Shown here: positions 1-8,379 of the stretch, piece by piece
Numbering within the stretch: the first letter of the stretch is position 1
Layout of the letters: each line of letters opens with the position of its first letter
Source: Lentisphaerota bacterium
GTDB lineage: Bacteria; Verrucomicrobiota; Lentisphaeria; Victivallales; Victivallaceae
Assembly (NCBI GenBank): GCA_015061815.1
Contig: SUVW01000018.1
Span: forward strand, 23,703 to 58,806
Reading direction: 5' to 3'
DNA: 35,104 nucleotides
The notes under the pieces: generated by a model
Databases searched by the model: none
Told to the model about the DNA's origin: nothing
The model's input: only the letters and a program-made list of their open reading frames with translations
Translations under genes and position numbers: made by a program

Positions 1-1156
1 TTTTTTCCAATTGCTTGACAAATGCCTGATTTTTTTCATCGTTGTCAATATATATTTTCAACGAGCAGTCGATCATCTTCCATGCTTTTTTCAACATCTG
101 CCGCAAGCTGCTGGTTGTTTGAGCCAGTGCGATCGGCGGAGTATTCAACAGATGCGGTTCCAGCTTCTGATATTTGATTTTGCTGTTTTTTACCGGCAGG
201 ATTTTTTCACACAGCAGGGATATCAGAGGAATGAACGGCAGAAGCAGCACTGTTGAAAAGATATTGAATATGGTATGAGCGTTGGCGATTTGTCGCGGTG
301 TATCTCCACCAAAACAGTCGATCAAAGCAAAAAATGCCGGTTGTCCGTTAACGGGAATGAGGAAGGTCAGGCACATTACAGTGACTCCGATAATTACCGA
401 TAACGTATTGGCCAGTGCCGCCTGCTTCGCCACCCGGTTGGCAGTGATGGCTGCCAATTGAGCGGTAACGGTCGTTCCGATATTGGAACCCAGAACCAGA
501 GCCACAGCAGTATAAACATCGATCAGATTGCTGGCACCCAAGGCAATTATAATACCGGTACAGGCTGATGAACTTTGGATGATCATTGTTGCCAGCATAC
601 CGGCAATGATTGCTCCAATCAGCGCGAAAAGCGGAATCATTCCATTTGCAGGTGCGCATTCAAAAAGTTGAAATGCCTGACGGAAAACATCCTGATTGAT
701 CCCCTTTAATGCGGTACTCATGGTTTCCATGCCGAGGAAAAGGAATCCGAATCCGAGAATGGTTTCGCTCCATTTGGCAATTTTCTGCCGGGGAATAAAA
801 CTTAATCCCAATCCGAGAATGATTGCCGGCATAATGATCCATGATATTTTAAATGCAACCAATTGAGCTGTCACAGTCGTACCAATGTGCGCCCCGAACA
901 TTAAGCCGATACCCTGGGCGAGAGTCAACAATCCGGCATTGATAAATCCTACGACCATGACGGTCGTTGCACTGGATGATTGAATGACACAGGTTACCAA
1001 TGCTCCGGAAATGATCGCTACAAAACGGTTGGCGGAAAATACCCGGAGTACTGAACGCATTTTTTCTCCGGCAACATGGTGCAGACCATCACTCATCATT
1101 TTCATGCCGAAAATGAATATCGCCAGACCTCCGAGAACTTGTATTGCTGTAACCAT
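1..1156 (-). CDS. Na+/phosphate cotransporter family protein (NptA/YjbB type), 3' end cut by window edge
   Basis: Inner-membrane sodium-coupled phosphate transporter. The 385 visible residues start at ATG 1156 with the usual N-terminus (LGGLAIFIFGMKMMSDGL). They carry the two signature repeats of the family: QSSSATT at residues 59-65 and a second QSSSA near residue 193. Each is followed by a glycine-rich motif (GAHIGTT, GSNIGTT). The membrane core ends near residue 310 and is followed by a soluble helical part resembling the start of a PhoU-like domain, which runs off the left edge. The two QSSS repeats are the hallmark of the PNaS fold. The promoter is probably the one at 1626-1654, with a doubtful small ORF or a long leader in between. 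The family call is secure; the substrate is inferred. Confidence 0.9.
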   Translation of the reverse strand, partial: MVTAIQVLGGLAIFIFGMKMMSDGLHHVAGEKMRSVLRVFSANRFVAIISGALVTCVIQSSSATTVMVVGFINAGLLTLAQGIGLMFGAHIGTTVTAQLVAFKISWIIMPAIILGLGLSFIPRQKIAKWSETILGFGFLFLGMETMSTALKGINQDVFRQAFQLFECAPANGMIPLFALIGAIIAGMLATMIIQSSSACTGIIIALGASNLIDVYTAVALVLGSNIGTTVTAQLAAITANRVAKQAALANTLSVIIGVTVMCLTFLIPVNGQPAFFALIDCFGGDTPRQIANAHTIFNIFSTVLLLPFIPLISLLCEKILPVKNSKIKYQKLEPHLLNTPPIALAQTTSSLRQMLKKAWKMIDCSLKIYIDNDEKNQAFVKQLEK

Positions 1157-1195
1157 TTTTGAAAAACCTCACTGATTGAAAAATTATTATAAAAT

Positions 1196-1585
1196 TTATA
1201 TGTAATAAACATCGGGGCCGGCCTTGACCGGTATTGACGGATCTGCAGTCGTCGTCGCGGCAGGGGTACAGTACACCGGTAACGGTGTCGCACGGCAGAC
1301 AACTGCCCTGAATAATAAAACAACCGGCAATTCAGACGCATGATCCGAACGCCGTGATTGAGTTGAAGCATAAGGTTTGGATAAGAAACTGGAACAGGGT
1401 AAAAAAATTGCCGGTACAGATTCGCTGCCGCTGCAATATTCAATGACAGAGCTGTTTTTTTCTGAAGAGCAGTGCTTTTGACCGGGAGAACAAAAACACA
1501 TCAAAAGAACCGTTACGCCGCAAAGTATAAACAAAGCGGTCGTTTTGGTCAAAGAGGATGCTCTGGTTGTATTATCCGGTATCAA
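1196..1585 (-). CDS. Possible small hypothetical membrane-anchored protein
   Basis: Doubtful gene. The frame stays open from TTG 1618 to 1196. TTG 1585 is the better start, because GAAAGG lies 7 nt upstream and the predicted transcription start is near 1619, which would leave TTG 1618 with no leader. The product (about 130 residues) would have a short polar N-terminus, one hydrophobic segment (ALFILCGVTVLLMCF) and a Cys/Ser/Pro-rich tail with no family I recognise. It fills the gap between promoter 1626-1654 and the phosphate cotransporter and would be co-transcribed with it. Composition is not convincingly coding, so the region could equally be a long 5' leader. Confidence 0.3.
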   Translation of the reverse strand: MIPDNTTRASSLTKTTALFILCGVTVLLMCFCSPGQKHCSSEKNSSVIEYCSGSESVPAIFLPCSSFLSKPYASTQSRRSDHASELPVVLLFRAVVCRATPLPVYCTPAATTTADPSIPVKAGPDVYYI

Positions 1586-1625
1586 GCGATTGCCTTTCGG
1601 TGAAATTTGAAAAATCAAGTCTTAT

Positions 1626-1654
1626 AATATACATCAAAAAACTTGAAAAGTCAA
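1626..1654 (-). promoter_or_regulatory. Sigma70-type promoter upstream of the phosphate cotransporter
   Basis: On the minus strand TTGACT (1654-1649) is separated by 17 bp from TATATT (1631-1626), with a predicted start near 1619. This is the best promoter match between the MFS gene and the cotransporter. The -35 box and spacer lie inside the 1638-1659 inverted repeat, so the promoter overlaps the MFS terminator or an operator. Confidence 0.6.
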
Positions 1655-1659
1655 GTTTT
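1635..1659 (-). terminator. Hairpin plus T-run after the MFS gene; possibly also an operator
   Basis: Perfect 9-bp arms (1638-1646 and 1651-1659) flank a 4-nt loop and are followed on the minus strand by six T, 27 nt past the MFS stop codon. The stem is AT-rich, so termination may be weak. The same dyad overlaps the -35 box of the next promoter and recurs in shorter form at 1607-1618, so an operator role is equally possible. Confidence 0.5.
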
Positions 1660-1685
1660 CAGCCGGGACAGTAAGATAAAACAGG

Positions 1686-2927
1686 TTATTTGTTTATCCG
1701 GAAAGTTTCCCGGATAAAGATGCTTGTGATCAATCCGGCACATCCGGCTGCCGCCAGAAAAATAAATATCCGGCAGTACGCTTCCGGAGGAAATTTTTCA
1801 TATCCGGCATCACTGTAATACTGCAGAATTCTGCCGCTGATATTTTGGAAAAATGCTATGTAAACAAAACACCAGAAATTCAGGACAGCTACCGTTAATC
1901 CCGTTTGTTCCGGAGGATTCAGCTCTTTGGCAACAAGCCCGTAAACCGGGAAAAATCCTGCCGGTATGGCGATGAGAGTAAAGGATGTTATCATCAGGAA
2001 AAGAGAATTGCCGGAGGCAAAAGCACAATAGCCGGTTGCAGCTCCGGCAATAGAAAAAATAAAAGCTGTAATAATGACGGCTTTGCGCCGGTTCCCGCAT
2101 AATTTAAGCAGCAGATTGCCGGCAACATTATTGACGGCAACCAGTATCGTCAGAGTCAGAATCACCATCGAGGCAGCCGCAGGAGTCAGCGCACAATGGT
2201 CGGTTATGCTTTTTTGACCGATTTGTGAACATAATACATAGTATGCTCCGAATATGATCGGACAACTTATATTCAACAGCCACATTTCCCGGTTTTTCAA
2301 CATGGCTGTCAACTCTTTGATCGCATTTCCGGGAACTGCATCTTTGACAGTTCCCCGCATCAGCAATATGATTATTGCAACCGCAGCTCCGGCAATGATT
2401 CCCGGAAGTGACATCGCCATCTGCCAGCCGGCATGTTTTGTCAGCAACACCATTGGAGTGGTGCCGCAGCTCGGTCCGAAGTAAGACAGCAGCATAACAG
2501 TTCCCAAAGCGATCGCAAATTTTCCGGAAAACAGATCACTCAATAATTTCACCACTCCAAGAAAAACGGTTCCGGCCCCCAGACCGGTCAATATCCGGCA
2601 TAAAAGCATCAGACAATAACTGTTCTGCCAGGGAAAAGCGATTGTGCCAAGCGCAAAAAATGTTCCGCCTGCCAACAGTATCCGTACTCCACCGTAACGG
2701 TTGGAAAAAATACCGGCAAGCAGTTGACTGACTGCATAGGAGTACATGAATGCGGCTCCGGTGCCGGATATCATCCGGGCATCCAAACCTTTATTCAGCA
2801 AATCATTGAAAATTATTCCGGGAATCAGAACCTTTGCCATGCTGGTGAGAAAATACAAAACGATACCGCATATCAGGATCGCAAATTTTTTCCGGTAAAG
2901 TACAGATGATTGAAGCGAATTTATCAT
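1686..2927 (-). CDS. Major facilitator superfamily transporter
   Basis: A 413-residue polytopic membrane protein with about 12 hydrophobic segments, the normal MFS length. A motif-A-like loop (SNRYGGVRIL) follows the second helix, and a helix rich in small residues (LTGLGAGTVFLG) resembles helix 4 of organic-anion or sugar-phosphate MFS carriers. Start chosen at ATG 2927 because AGGAA lies just upstream and the first helix begins soon after (KKFAILICGIVLYFL); an upstream extension to 3023 is in frame but would overlap the promoter. It stands alone, divergent from the acyltransferase gene. Substrate unknown. Confidence 0.85.
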   Translation of the reverse strand: MINSLQSSVLYRKKFAILICGIVLYFLTSMAKVLIPGIIFNDLLNKGLDARMISGTGAAFMYSYAVSQLLAGIFSNRYGGVRILLAGGTFFALGTIAFPWQNSYCLMLLCRILTGLGAGTVFLGVVKLLSDLFSGKFAIALGTVMLLSYFGPSCGTTPMVLLTKHAGWQMAMSLPGIIAGAAVAIIILLMRGTVKDAVPGNAIKELTAMLKNREMWLLNISCPIIFGAYYVLCSQIGQKSITDHCALTPAAASMVILTLTILVAVNNVAGNLLLKLCGNRRKAVIITAFIFSIAGAATGYCAFASGNSLFLMITSFTLIAIPAGFFPVYGLVAKELNPPEQTGLTVAVLNFWCFVYIAFFQNISGRILQYYSDAGYEKFPPEAYCRIFIFLAAAGCAGLITSIFIRETFRINK

Positions 2928-2989
2928 AATTTTTTCCTGAACTGAAAAATGGATTCTTCCGTTTTTTTGTAAAAGTTGTGAATATGCAG

Positions 2990-3017
2990 AATATAGCATA
3001 AAAAAATACAAATACAA
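2990..3017 (-). promoter_or_regulatory. Putative promoter of the MFS gene
   Basis: TTGTAT (3017-3012), a 16-bp spacer ending in TGC (an extended -10 context), then TATATT (2995-2990), about 60 nt upstream of the MFS start. Identified by eye. Confidence 0.45.
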
Positions 3018-3082
3018 CCGCAAAAGTATAAAAATCTGTAATATTTTGCCGGTAAATCATTAATAAAATGAAGTTTCCCAAT

Positions 3083-3111
3083 TTGACAAATGATGATTTC
3101 AGATGTATTTT
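3083..3111 (+). promoter_or_regulatory. Putative promoter of the acyltransferase gene
   Basis: A consensus -35 box TTGACA (3083-3088), a 17-bp spacer and TATTTT (3106-3111), about 30 nt before the chosen start codon. It diverges from the MFS promoter. Confidence 0.55.
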
Positions 3112-3139
3112 ATTCGTTTATATGCGAAAGGATAAGAAA

Positions 3140-4213
3140 ATGAATACACGTTGTTTCGGGGTTGATATATACAGAATTTCAGCAATGTTTATGATTACCG
3201 CATTACATGTCAATAATCAATATTGCCGTTTGTTGAATGAAACATTGCCTGTTTTTCATTATTGTTTCGGTGTGATCGTTGAATATTTCTGTTTCGCCGG
3301 AGTAAATTGTTTTGCAATGCTTTCCGGTTGGCTGATGGGGGAAAGGGCCGGGGAATATGATCGTAAATGGGGATATAAAACCATCTCTTTTGCTGCAAAA
3401 ATCGTACTTTGGGGATTATTGCTTTATCTGGTTGTATTTTTGTTTCTTCCAGGCGGCAGAGGGTATGACTTCAATATAAAAGCAACATTTATTCCCATCG
3501 TCGGCTTCTGGTGGTATATCAATGCCTATTGCGGGTTATTGATCTTTATGCCGTTATTGTGTAAAGGACTCAGTAAAATATCGCTCCGGGAGTTGGCAAT
3601 TTTATCCGGATGTATGTTTTTTGCTTTTTCGATACTTCCGATGATATCACCTTTGACTGCGGAACTGTCATTGCGAAACGGTTTTTCAATGATATGGTTG
3701 ATAATTTGTTTTATTTACGGAGCTGCACTCCGGAAGTTTTCTCCGCAAATTCTCTGCATCAAAAGGATAAATTATATCTTGACCGCAATTTGTTTTTTGT
3801 CGGTGTTGATACCGTCAGCGGTACATTTGCTGGCCGGGGATCGGCGTTTGATGAACTATCTTTCTCCGTTTTGTGTGCTGCAGGCTGCCACTATGCTGCT
3901 GCTTATGGCTCAGATAAATATTTCCGGACAGAAGATGATCAGGGTCATATCTTTTATCAGTACCAATTCTCTTGGCATCTATTTGTTGCATTGTTACCCT
4001 TATTTCTGGAATAATTTTATTTGCCGTAAAAATCCGGCAATTTATCCTTTGCCGCAAGAAATATTGCTGTTGTCGGCAATGATATTGCTGTTAATGAGCG
4101 GAGGTGTTGTTGTAAATTTTATTATTGAAAAAATTTATCAATACTGCCGTTTTGATTTTATTATCCGACGCATGTTTGCAATCGGAAAGAACGATACAGA
4201 TTCAAGGCAATAA
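3140..4213 (+). CDS. Acyltransferase family 3 membrane protein
   Basis: A 357-residue integral membrane acyltransferase of the Acyl_transf_3 (OafA/WecH/NodX) family, which moves acyl groups onto cell-surface carbohydrates. The N-terminal signature is present: R12 and H23 in the R-X10-H arrangement (DIYRISAMFMITALHV), followed by a second motif GVNCFAMLSGWL. About ten hydrophobic helices follow and the tail is basic. Start ATG 3140 is preceded by AAAGGA at 7 nt; an upstream in-frame ATG at 3068 lies ahead of the promoter and is unlikely. Monocistronic, between its own promoter and the terminator of the opposing rpoZ operon. The acceptor glycan cannot be deduced. Confidence 0.85.
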   Translation: MNTRCFGVDIYRISAMFMITALHVNNQYCRLLNETLPVFHYCFGVIVEYFCFAGVNCFAMLSGWLMGERAGEYDRKWGYKTISFAAKIVLWGLLLYLVVFLFLPGGRGYDFNIKATFIPIVGFWWYINAYCGLLIFMPLLCKGLSKISLRELAILSGCMFFAFSILPMISPLTAELSLRNGFSMIWLIICFIYGAALRKFSPQILCIKRINYILTAICFLSVLIPSAVHLLAGDRRLMNYLSPFCVLQAATMLLLMAQINISGQKMIRVISFISTNSLGIYLLHCYPYFWNNFICRKNPAIYPLPQEILLLSAMILLLMSGGVVVNFIIEKIYQYCRFDFIIRRMFAIGKNDTDSRQ

Positions 4214-4242
4214 AAAAACCGCGAATCTCACAGATTCGCGGT
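4212..4242 (-). terminator. Strong rho-independent terminator of the etf-acd-rpoZ operon
   Basis: Perfect 11-bp GC-rich arms (4218-4228 and 4232-4242) around a 3-nt loop, followed on the minus strand by seven T (4218-4212). It lies 20 nt past the rpoZ stop. On the plus strand no T-run follows, so it serves mainly the minus-strand operon. Confidence 0.85.
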
Positions 4243-4262
4243 CGGAAATATCAAGAGTAATT

Positions 4263-4511
4263 TTACTCTTCGGGTTCGGCGGCAGACTCTGACGTTTCTT
4301 CAGCCGGAGTTTCGGAATCTTCCGGGAACTCATAAGACAAGAGTCCTTCTGCGATTTCCAACAGAGCGATATCCAGCAGATTTTCAGAATCACATTTAAT
4401 CATCGGACGTCCGCCTGCTGCGAGCTGTTTTGCCCGTTTGGCTGCAACGACCGAGAGGATTTGCGGATCGGGGATATTCTGTTTCGCCCGTTCCAGATAA
4501 TTGTTGTTCAT
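4263..4511 (-). CDS. rpoZ: DNA-directed RNA polymerase omega subunit
   Basis: Small subunit that helps fold and stabilise the beta' subunit of RNA polymerase. The 82 residues start at ATG 4511 behind an excellent Shine-Dalgarno (AAAGGAGG). The conserved omega core is visible: IPDPQILSVVAAKRAKQLAAGGRPMI in the first 40 residues, then LDIALLEIAEG. The last 20 residues are acidic (Glu/Ser/Pro), a variable tail. It is the last gene of the operon, 18 nt after the acyl-CoA dehydrogenase stop, and is followed by a strong terminator. The partnership with electron-transfer genes is unusual. Confidence 0.88.
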   Translation of the reverse strand: MNNNYLERAKQNIPDPQILSVVAAKRAKQLAAGGRPMIKCDSENLLDIALLEIAEGLLSYEFPEDSETPAEETSESAAEPEE

Positions 4512-4529
4512 AGTAAAAATCCTCCTTTG

Positions 4530-6260
4530 TCAGTAATCAATAATATCACGATGGTTGCTGATGAGTTTAGTGTCACCGGAGCAAACATTGAGATAACGGC
4601 GTTCAAATTCCGCAACTGCATCCAAAACATAGCGTTCCGCAATCGGAGCACGGTCCGCGCAAATGGCCGCATCACGCAACAGCAGCAGTCCGACAAAAAT
4701 GAATGTTTCCATTTCGACCAGATTGCGGGCCATCAAGTCATGGTAAGCCGTATCTTTGCTGCCATCATCAGTGCGTTTTTCGGCAACGAATTTGACCGCT
4801 TCCAGCTGTTTAGCATGCAGTGCAGCCAATTTTTCCCGCAACGCCGCCAATTCAGCAGGCAATTCAACGGCAAAAAGTTCTTCCATGCGTTTGTCGGCAT
4901 CACGCTGCATTACTCCGCCGATCGCCGCCACGATCTGCAGCTGGGTGGTTCCTTCGTAAATATTGGTGATTCTGGCATCACGGTAGTAACGTTCAGCGTT
5001 GAAGTCCCGCATATAGCCGGTACCGCCGTGAATCTGAATGCCGTCATAGGCAATGGAATTCGCACTTTCCGTAGCCAGAGCTTTGCACATCGGAGTCAAT
5101 TGCGCTGCCAGTTTGGTGTAGTATTTCTGTTTGGCCCGATCTTCATCTGACGGAGAACCGTGTTCGACCAGATGAGTATAGGTGTTGCGCAGATCCACGA
5201 CTCTGGTGGTTTCATAAAGCAGCGCACGGGCGGCGGTCAAACGGACTTTCATCGAACTCAACATGGAGTAGATCGCCGGAAATTTGTCGATGCTGCGTTT
5301 GAATTGTTCACGTTCGGAAGCATATTTACGTGCTTGACGGTAAGCGGCTTCCGCGATACCAACTGCTTGCGCGCTGATCGCTACACGTGCGCCATTCATC
5401 AGACTCATAACGTAACGGATCAAGCCCAAACGGCGTTTGCCGCAGAGTTGGGCCGGAACATCATTGAACTGCAGTTCGCAAGTGGCAACACCGTGAATAC
5501 CCATTTTATCCTCAATCCGGCGCACGACCAGCTGCGGACAGGCTTCACAGATAAACATTGACAAACCGCGACCATCGGTAGTTCCCTCTTCGGAACGGGC
5601 CAGCACCAGATGTACTTTGGAACAACCGTTGGTGATGAAACGCTTCATGCCGTTAAGATACCATTGGCCGTTTTCATCCTGATAGGCGCGCAGACGGACG
5701 GATTGGAGGTCTGAACCGTAGTCCGGTTCGGTCAAATCCATGGAGCCATCAAATTCGCCGGATGCAAAACGCGGCAGATAATAATTTTTCTGTTCGTCAT
5801 TGCCGAAGAAGTTGATGGTTTCTGCAATATCCTGCAATCCGAAAATATTTTGTAAAGAAGCATCGGCCCGGGAAACTATTTCAGTCATCATCGTGTAGAC
5901 TGAACAGGGGAAATTCAATCCGCCGTATTCGTGCCCGAGCATGACCCCCATCAAACCTGCCTGCTTGAGATCTTCCAGATTTTGCAGGGTCAGGGGATGG
6001 TAGATGACTTTGCCGTCCTTGAATTGAGCACCGACCTGATCGACAGTACGGGAACGGGCTTCGATACGTTCTCCGGCGATCTCCCCGATGATTTTCAATG
6101 CACGCTCATAGTTGTCCAGAGCATCTTTGAAATCTTTCGGAGCTGATTCGAATTTTTCTGCATTGTGATAATTTTTTTCCAGCAAACCGGTTATTTCGGC
6201 GAGCTCAAGATTCTGCAAGGTAAATTCGAGATCTTTGTTGTCAGAAAAATAGTTCAACAT
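4530..6260 (-). CDS. Acyl-CoA dehydrogenase, long form (about 576 aa)
   Basis: FAD-dependent flavoenzyme that oxidises acyl-CoA to enoyl-CoA (or runs in reverse), exchanging electrons with ETF. Domains in order: N-terminal helical domain (to about 165), middle beta domain with the flavin loop (MDLTEPDYGSDL at 174-185), C-terminal helical domain with HGGTGY (411-416) and IYEGTTQLQ, where E436 sits at the catalytic-base position of the medium-chain family, then about 120 extra residues. Total length and C-terminal extension match the roughly 600-residue subgroup that includes methylmercaptopropionyl-CoA dehydrogenase (DmdC), not the 380-residue classic enzymes. It follows etfA by 17 nt, so EtfBA is almost certainly its redox partner. 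Substrate unknown. Confidence 0.88.
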   Translation of the reverse strand: MLNYFSDNKDLEFTLQNLELAEITGLLEKNYHNAEKFESAPKDFKDALDNYERALKIIGEIAGERIEARSRTVDQVGAQFKDGKVIYHPLTLQNLEDLKQAGLMGVMLGHEYGGLNFPCSVYTMMTEIVSRADASLQNIFGLQDIAETINFFGNDEQKNYYLPRFASGEFDGSMDLTEPDYGSDLQSVRLRAYQDENGQWYLNGMKRFITNGCSKVHLVLARSEEGTTDGRGLSMFICEACPQLVVRRIEDKMGIHGVATCELQFNDVPAQLCGKRRLGLIRYVMSLMNGARVAISAQAVGIAEAAYRQARKYASEREQFKRSIDKFPAIYSMLSSMKVRLTAARALLYETTRVVDLRNTYTHLVEHGSPSDEDRAKQKYYTKLAAQLTPMCKALATESANSIAYDGIQIHGGTGYMRDFNAERYYRDARITNIYEGTTQLQIVAAIGGVMQRDADKRMEELFAVELPAELAALREKLAALHAKQLEAVKFVAEKRTDDGSKDTAYHDLMARNLVEMETFIFVGLLLLRDAAICADRAPIAERYVLDAVAEFERRYLNVCSGDTKLISNHRDIIDY

Positions 6261-6277
6261 TGTAAGAAGTTCTCCTG

Positions 6278-7300
6278 TTACTGCTGCTTTGCTTTGAAAG
6301 CTTTGATCATCTGCGGGATGACCTGATTCAAGTCACCGACGATTGCGTAGTGGGCACAACTGAAAATCGGTGCATCCGGATCGGTATTGATCGCTATGAT
6401 CTTTTTGGATTCACTCATTCCGGCGGTGTGCTGGATCGAACCGGAAATACCGCAGGCGATGTAAAGGCGCGGACGAACGGTTACACCAGTCTGACCGACC
6501 TGATGATCGTGACTGATCCATCCGGCATCGACAGCGGCACGGGACGCTCCGACTTCACCGCCGATGGCTTCTGCCAGATCGTAGATGAGTTTGAAGTTCT
6601 CTTTGGAGCCTACTCCATAGCCGCCGGCGACAATGATTTGTGCGCCCTGCAGATCGACTTCTTTTTCTGCCCGGACTCTTTCGATGACCTGGATCACGGT
6701 ATCTTCAGCGGTCAATTCGACCGGAATACGGAGCAATTCACCTTTGCGTGAAGTATCAGCTTCACCAAGTTTCATTACGCCTTCGCGTACAGTAACCATC
6801 TGCGGATCATCCCAGGTGTTGACGATGGTGGCAATGATGTTGCCGCCGAAAGCCGGACGGATCTGCATAAGTTTATCGGTATAACTTTTTCCGTTTTTCT
6901 TGTCTTCAAAATCATCGATCTGCAAATCGGTGCAGTCAGCGGTAAGCCCGGCTAATTTTTCCGATGCGATACGCGGAGCAAGTTCACGGCCTTTGAGGGT
7001 GGCTCCGAAAAGCAGGATATTGGGTTTGTGTTCCAAAATCAGTTTCATGATGACTTTGGCGTAAGGCAGTACGGTAAATGGTTCCAGACGGGGATCTTCT
7101 GCAAGGATCACCCGGTCACAACCGTAGTGATACAATGTGTCGATACATCCGGAGAGATTGTCACCCAGTAAAATGCCTTCAAGTTTGACTCCAAGACGGT
7201 CGGCAAGTTCCCGGCCCTTTGAAACCAACTGCAAACTGACTCCGGCAATTTTTCCCTGTTCCTGTTCAATAAAGACCCAGACATTTCCAATATTAGCCAT
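6278..7300 (-). CDS. etfA: Electron transfer flavoprotein alpha subunit
   Basis: Large ETF subunit, FAD-binding, 340 residues. The N-terminal alpha/beta domain is followed by the C-terminal FAD domain with its hallmarks: GASRAAVDAGW (251-261), QVGQTG (267-272), GISGSIQH (284-291) and the NTDPDAPIF segment. Start ATG 7300 gives MANIGNVWVFIEQ, the usual EtfA N-terminus; the frame is open further upstream, but that stretch overlaps etfB. The gene begins 4 nt after the etfB stop and is followed by acyl-CoA dehydrogenase, giving an etfB-etfA-acd unit in which electrons flow between the dehydrogenase flavin and EtfAB. Confidence 0.93.
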   Translation of the reverse strand: MANIGNVWVFIEQEQGKIAGVSLQLVSKGRELADRLGVKLEGILLGDNLSGCIDTLYHYGCDRVILAEDPRLEPFTVLPYAKVIMKLILEHKPNILLFGATLKGRELAPRIASEKLAGLTADCTDLQIDDFEDKKNGKSYTDKLMQIRPAFGGNIIATIVNTWDDPQMVTVREGVMKLGEADTSRKGELLRIPVELTAEDTVIQVIERVRAEKEVDLQGAQIIVAGGYGVGSKENFKLIYDLAEAIGGEVGASRAAVDAGWISHDHQVGQTGVTVRPRLYIACGISGSIQHTAGMSESKKIIAINTDPDAPIFSCAHYAIVGDLNQVIPQMIKAFKAKQQ

Positions 7301-7304
7301 TTTT

Positions 7305-8192
7305 TTACCCCAGAGTGTGATCGCTGATGAGTTCATGCATAAGTCCGGCGATACCTTCAGCATCGGCGGAAACGGTTTTCGCTTCTCCGGCGGTGAGAAC
7401 CACGCTCATGACCTGTTTTACTTTGGTCGGAGAACCGGGGAATCCGATCCGGTCGGGGGAAGCGTTGATATCGGCGGCGGAATACTCCTCAATGAGCAGA
7501 CTGCGCGCCGCAAGATCGGCTTTGAATGCTTCAGCATCCGCGATCTCTCCTTTTTTGGCTGCCGCATCAACTTCTCCGGCCGTTCTGGCGCGTTTGTGTT
7601 TCATCATCAATTTGACATTCATCGGGCGCGGATCATTGGCATCGATCACAGTGAGCAGAGCCGGAAGCGGGGATGAGAGAACTTCGTACCCGCCCTCGAT
7701 CGCACGGCGGGCGACGATTTTTCCCGGTTCCAGTGATTTGACCTCTTCAACATAGCAGATCTGCGGGATGTTGAGTTTTTCAGCGATCTGCGGACCGACT
7801 TGAGCGGTATCCCCGTCGATCGCCTGGCGTCCGCACAGAACCAGATCGATATTGCCAAGTTTTTTTGCCACACAACTCAAAGTGTAACTTGTGGCCAGTG
7901 TATCTGCTCCGGCCAACGCCCGGTCGGTGACCAGTACGGCCCGGTCAGCACCGCGATAGAGAGACTGCCGGAGTACTTCTGCGGCAGCAGGCATACCCAT
8001 TGTCGCAACAGTGACATGGGCCTGATAACGATCTTTAAGCTGAAGAGCCAATTCCAGCGCATTCAAATCTTCCGGATTGAAGATCGCCGGCAATGCGGCA
8101 CGATTTACGGTGCCTTCGGGGGTCATTGCATCGCCGGAAATGTTTTGCGTATCCGGCACCTGCTTGACGAACACCAACAGATGAAAACTCAC
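7305..8192 (-). CDS. etfB: Electron transfer flavoprotein beta subunit
   Basis: Small ETF subunit, 295 residues, starting at GTG 8192 with GGAGG 7 nt upstream; the product then begins SFHLLVFVKQVPDT, as expected for EtfB. Visible motifs are NPEDLNALELAL (39-50), TVATMGMPAAAEV, GADTLATSYTL (95-105) and GRQAIDGDTAQVGP (121-134). These resemble the clostridial-type EtfB of butyryl-CoA dehydrogenase and caffeyl-CoA reductase complexes, a group that includes NAD-dependent electron-bifurcating ETFs. Whether this one bifurcates is inference. First gene of the operon, with a promoter about 60 nt upstream. Confidence 0.93.
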   Translation of the reverse strand: MSFHLLVFVKQVPDTQNISGDAMTPEGTVNRAALPAIFNPEDLNALELALQLKDRYQAHVTVATMGMPAAAEVLRQSLYRGADRAVLVTDRALAGADTLATSYTLSCVAKKLGNIDLVLCGRQAIDGDTAQVGPQIAEKLNIPQICYVEEVKSLEPGKIVARRAIEGGYEVLSSPLPALLTVIDANDPRPMNVKLMMKHKRARTAGEVDAAAKKGEIADAEAFKADLAARSLLIEEYSAADINASPDRIGFPGSPTKVKQVMSVVLTAGEAKTVSADAEGIAGLMHELISDHTLG

Positions 8193-8249
8193 GGGGTAAC
8201 CTCCATAGTTTCTTGAATTATACGGCAAAATATGCCCAACCATTCTGTT

Positions 8250-8278
8250 AATATAATACATGTTTGCCGATTTTTCAA
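8250..8278 (-). promoter_or_regulatory. Putative promoter of the etfB operon
   Basis: TTGAAA (8278-8273), 17-bp spacer, TATATT (8255-8250) on the minus strand, 58 nt before the etfB start codon. Spacer and flanks closely resemble the promoter region of the tRNA-Gln gene at 28400-28427. Confidence 0.55.
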
Positions 8279-8320
8279 ATTATCAATCACTTTTTTTGCG
8301 GATATGACTGCTCCGCGGGG

Positions 8321-8349
8321 TTGACTTCACCGGGATGGTGCTGTATTGT
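8321..8349 (+). promoter_or_regulatory. Putative promoter of the pilT-like operon
   Basis: TTGACT (8321-8326), 17-bp spacer, TATTGT (8344-8349). It would give a 5' leader of about 90 nt containing the 24-nt repeated motif at 8380-8403. Confidence 0.45.
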
Positions 8350-8379
8350 ATAACAATGTCATTGTAGTGAGAAGCGGTT

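Noticed and set aside
4253..4270. Perfect 8-bp inverted repeat across the rpoZ stop codon
   Set aside because: Only a 2-nt gap between arms and AT-rich; it lies next to the real terminator at 4212-4242 and is probably chance from the stop codon context.
4461..5150. 229-codon plus-strand frame inside the acyl-CoA dehydrogenase and rpoZ region
   Set aside because: Antisense shadow of secure genes, with no ribosome-binding site or recognisable domain.
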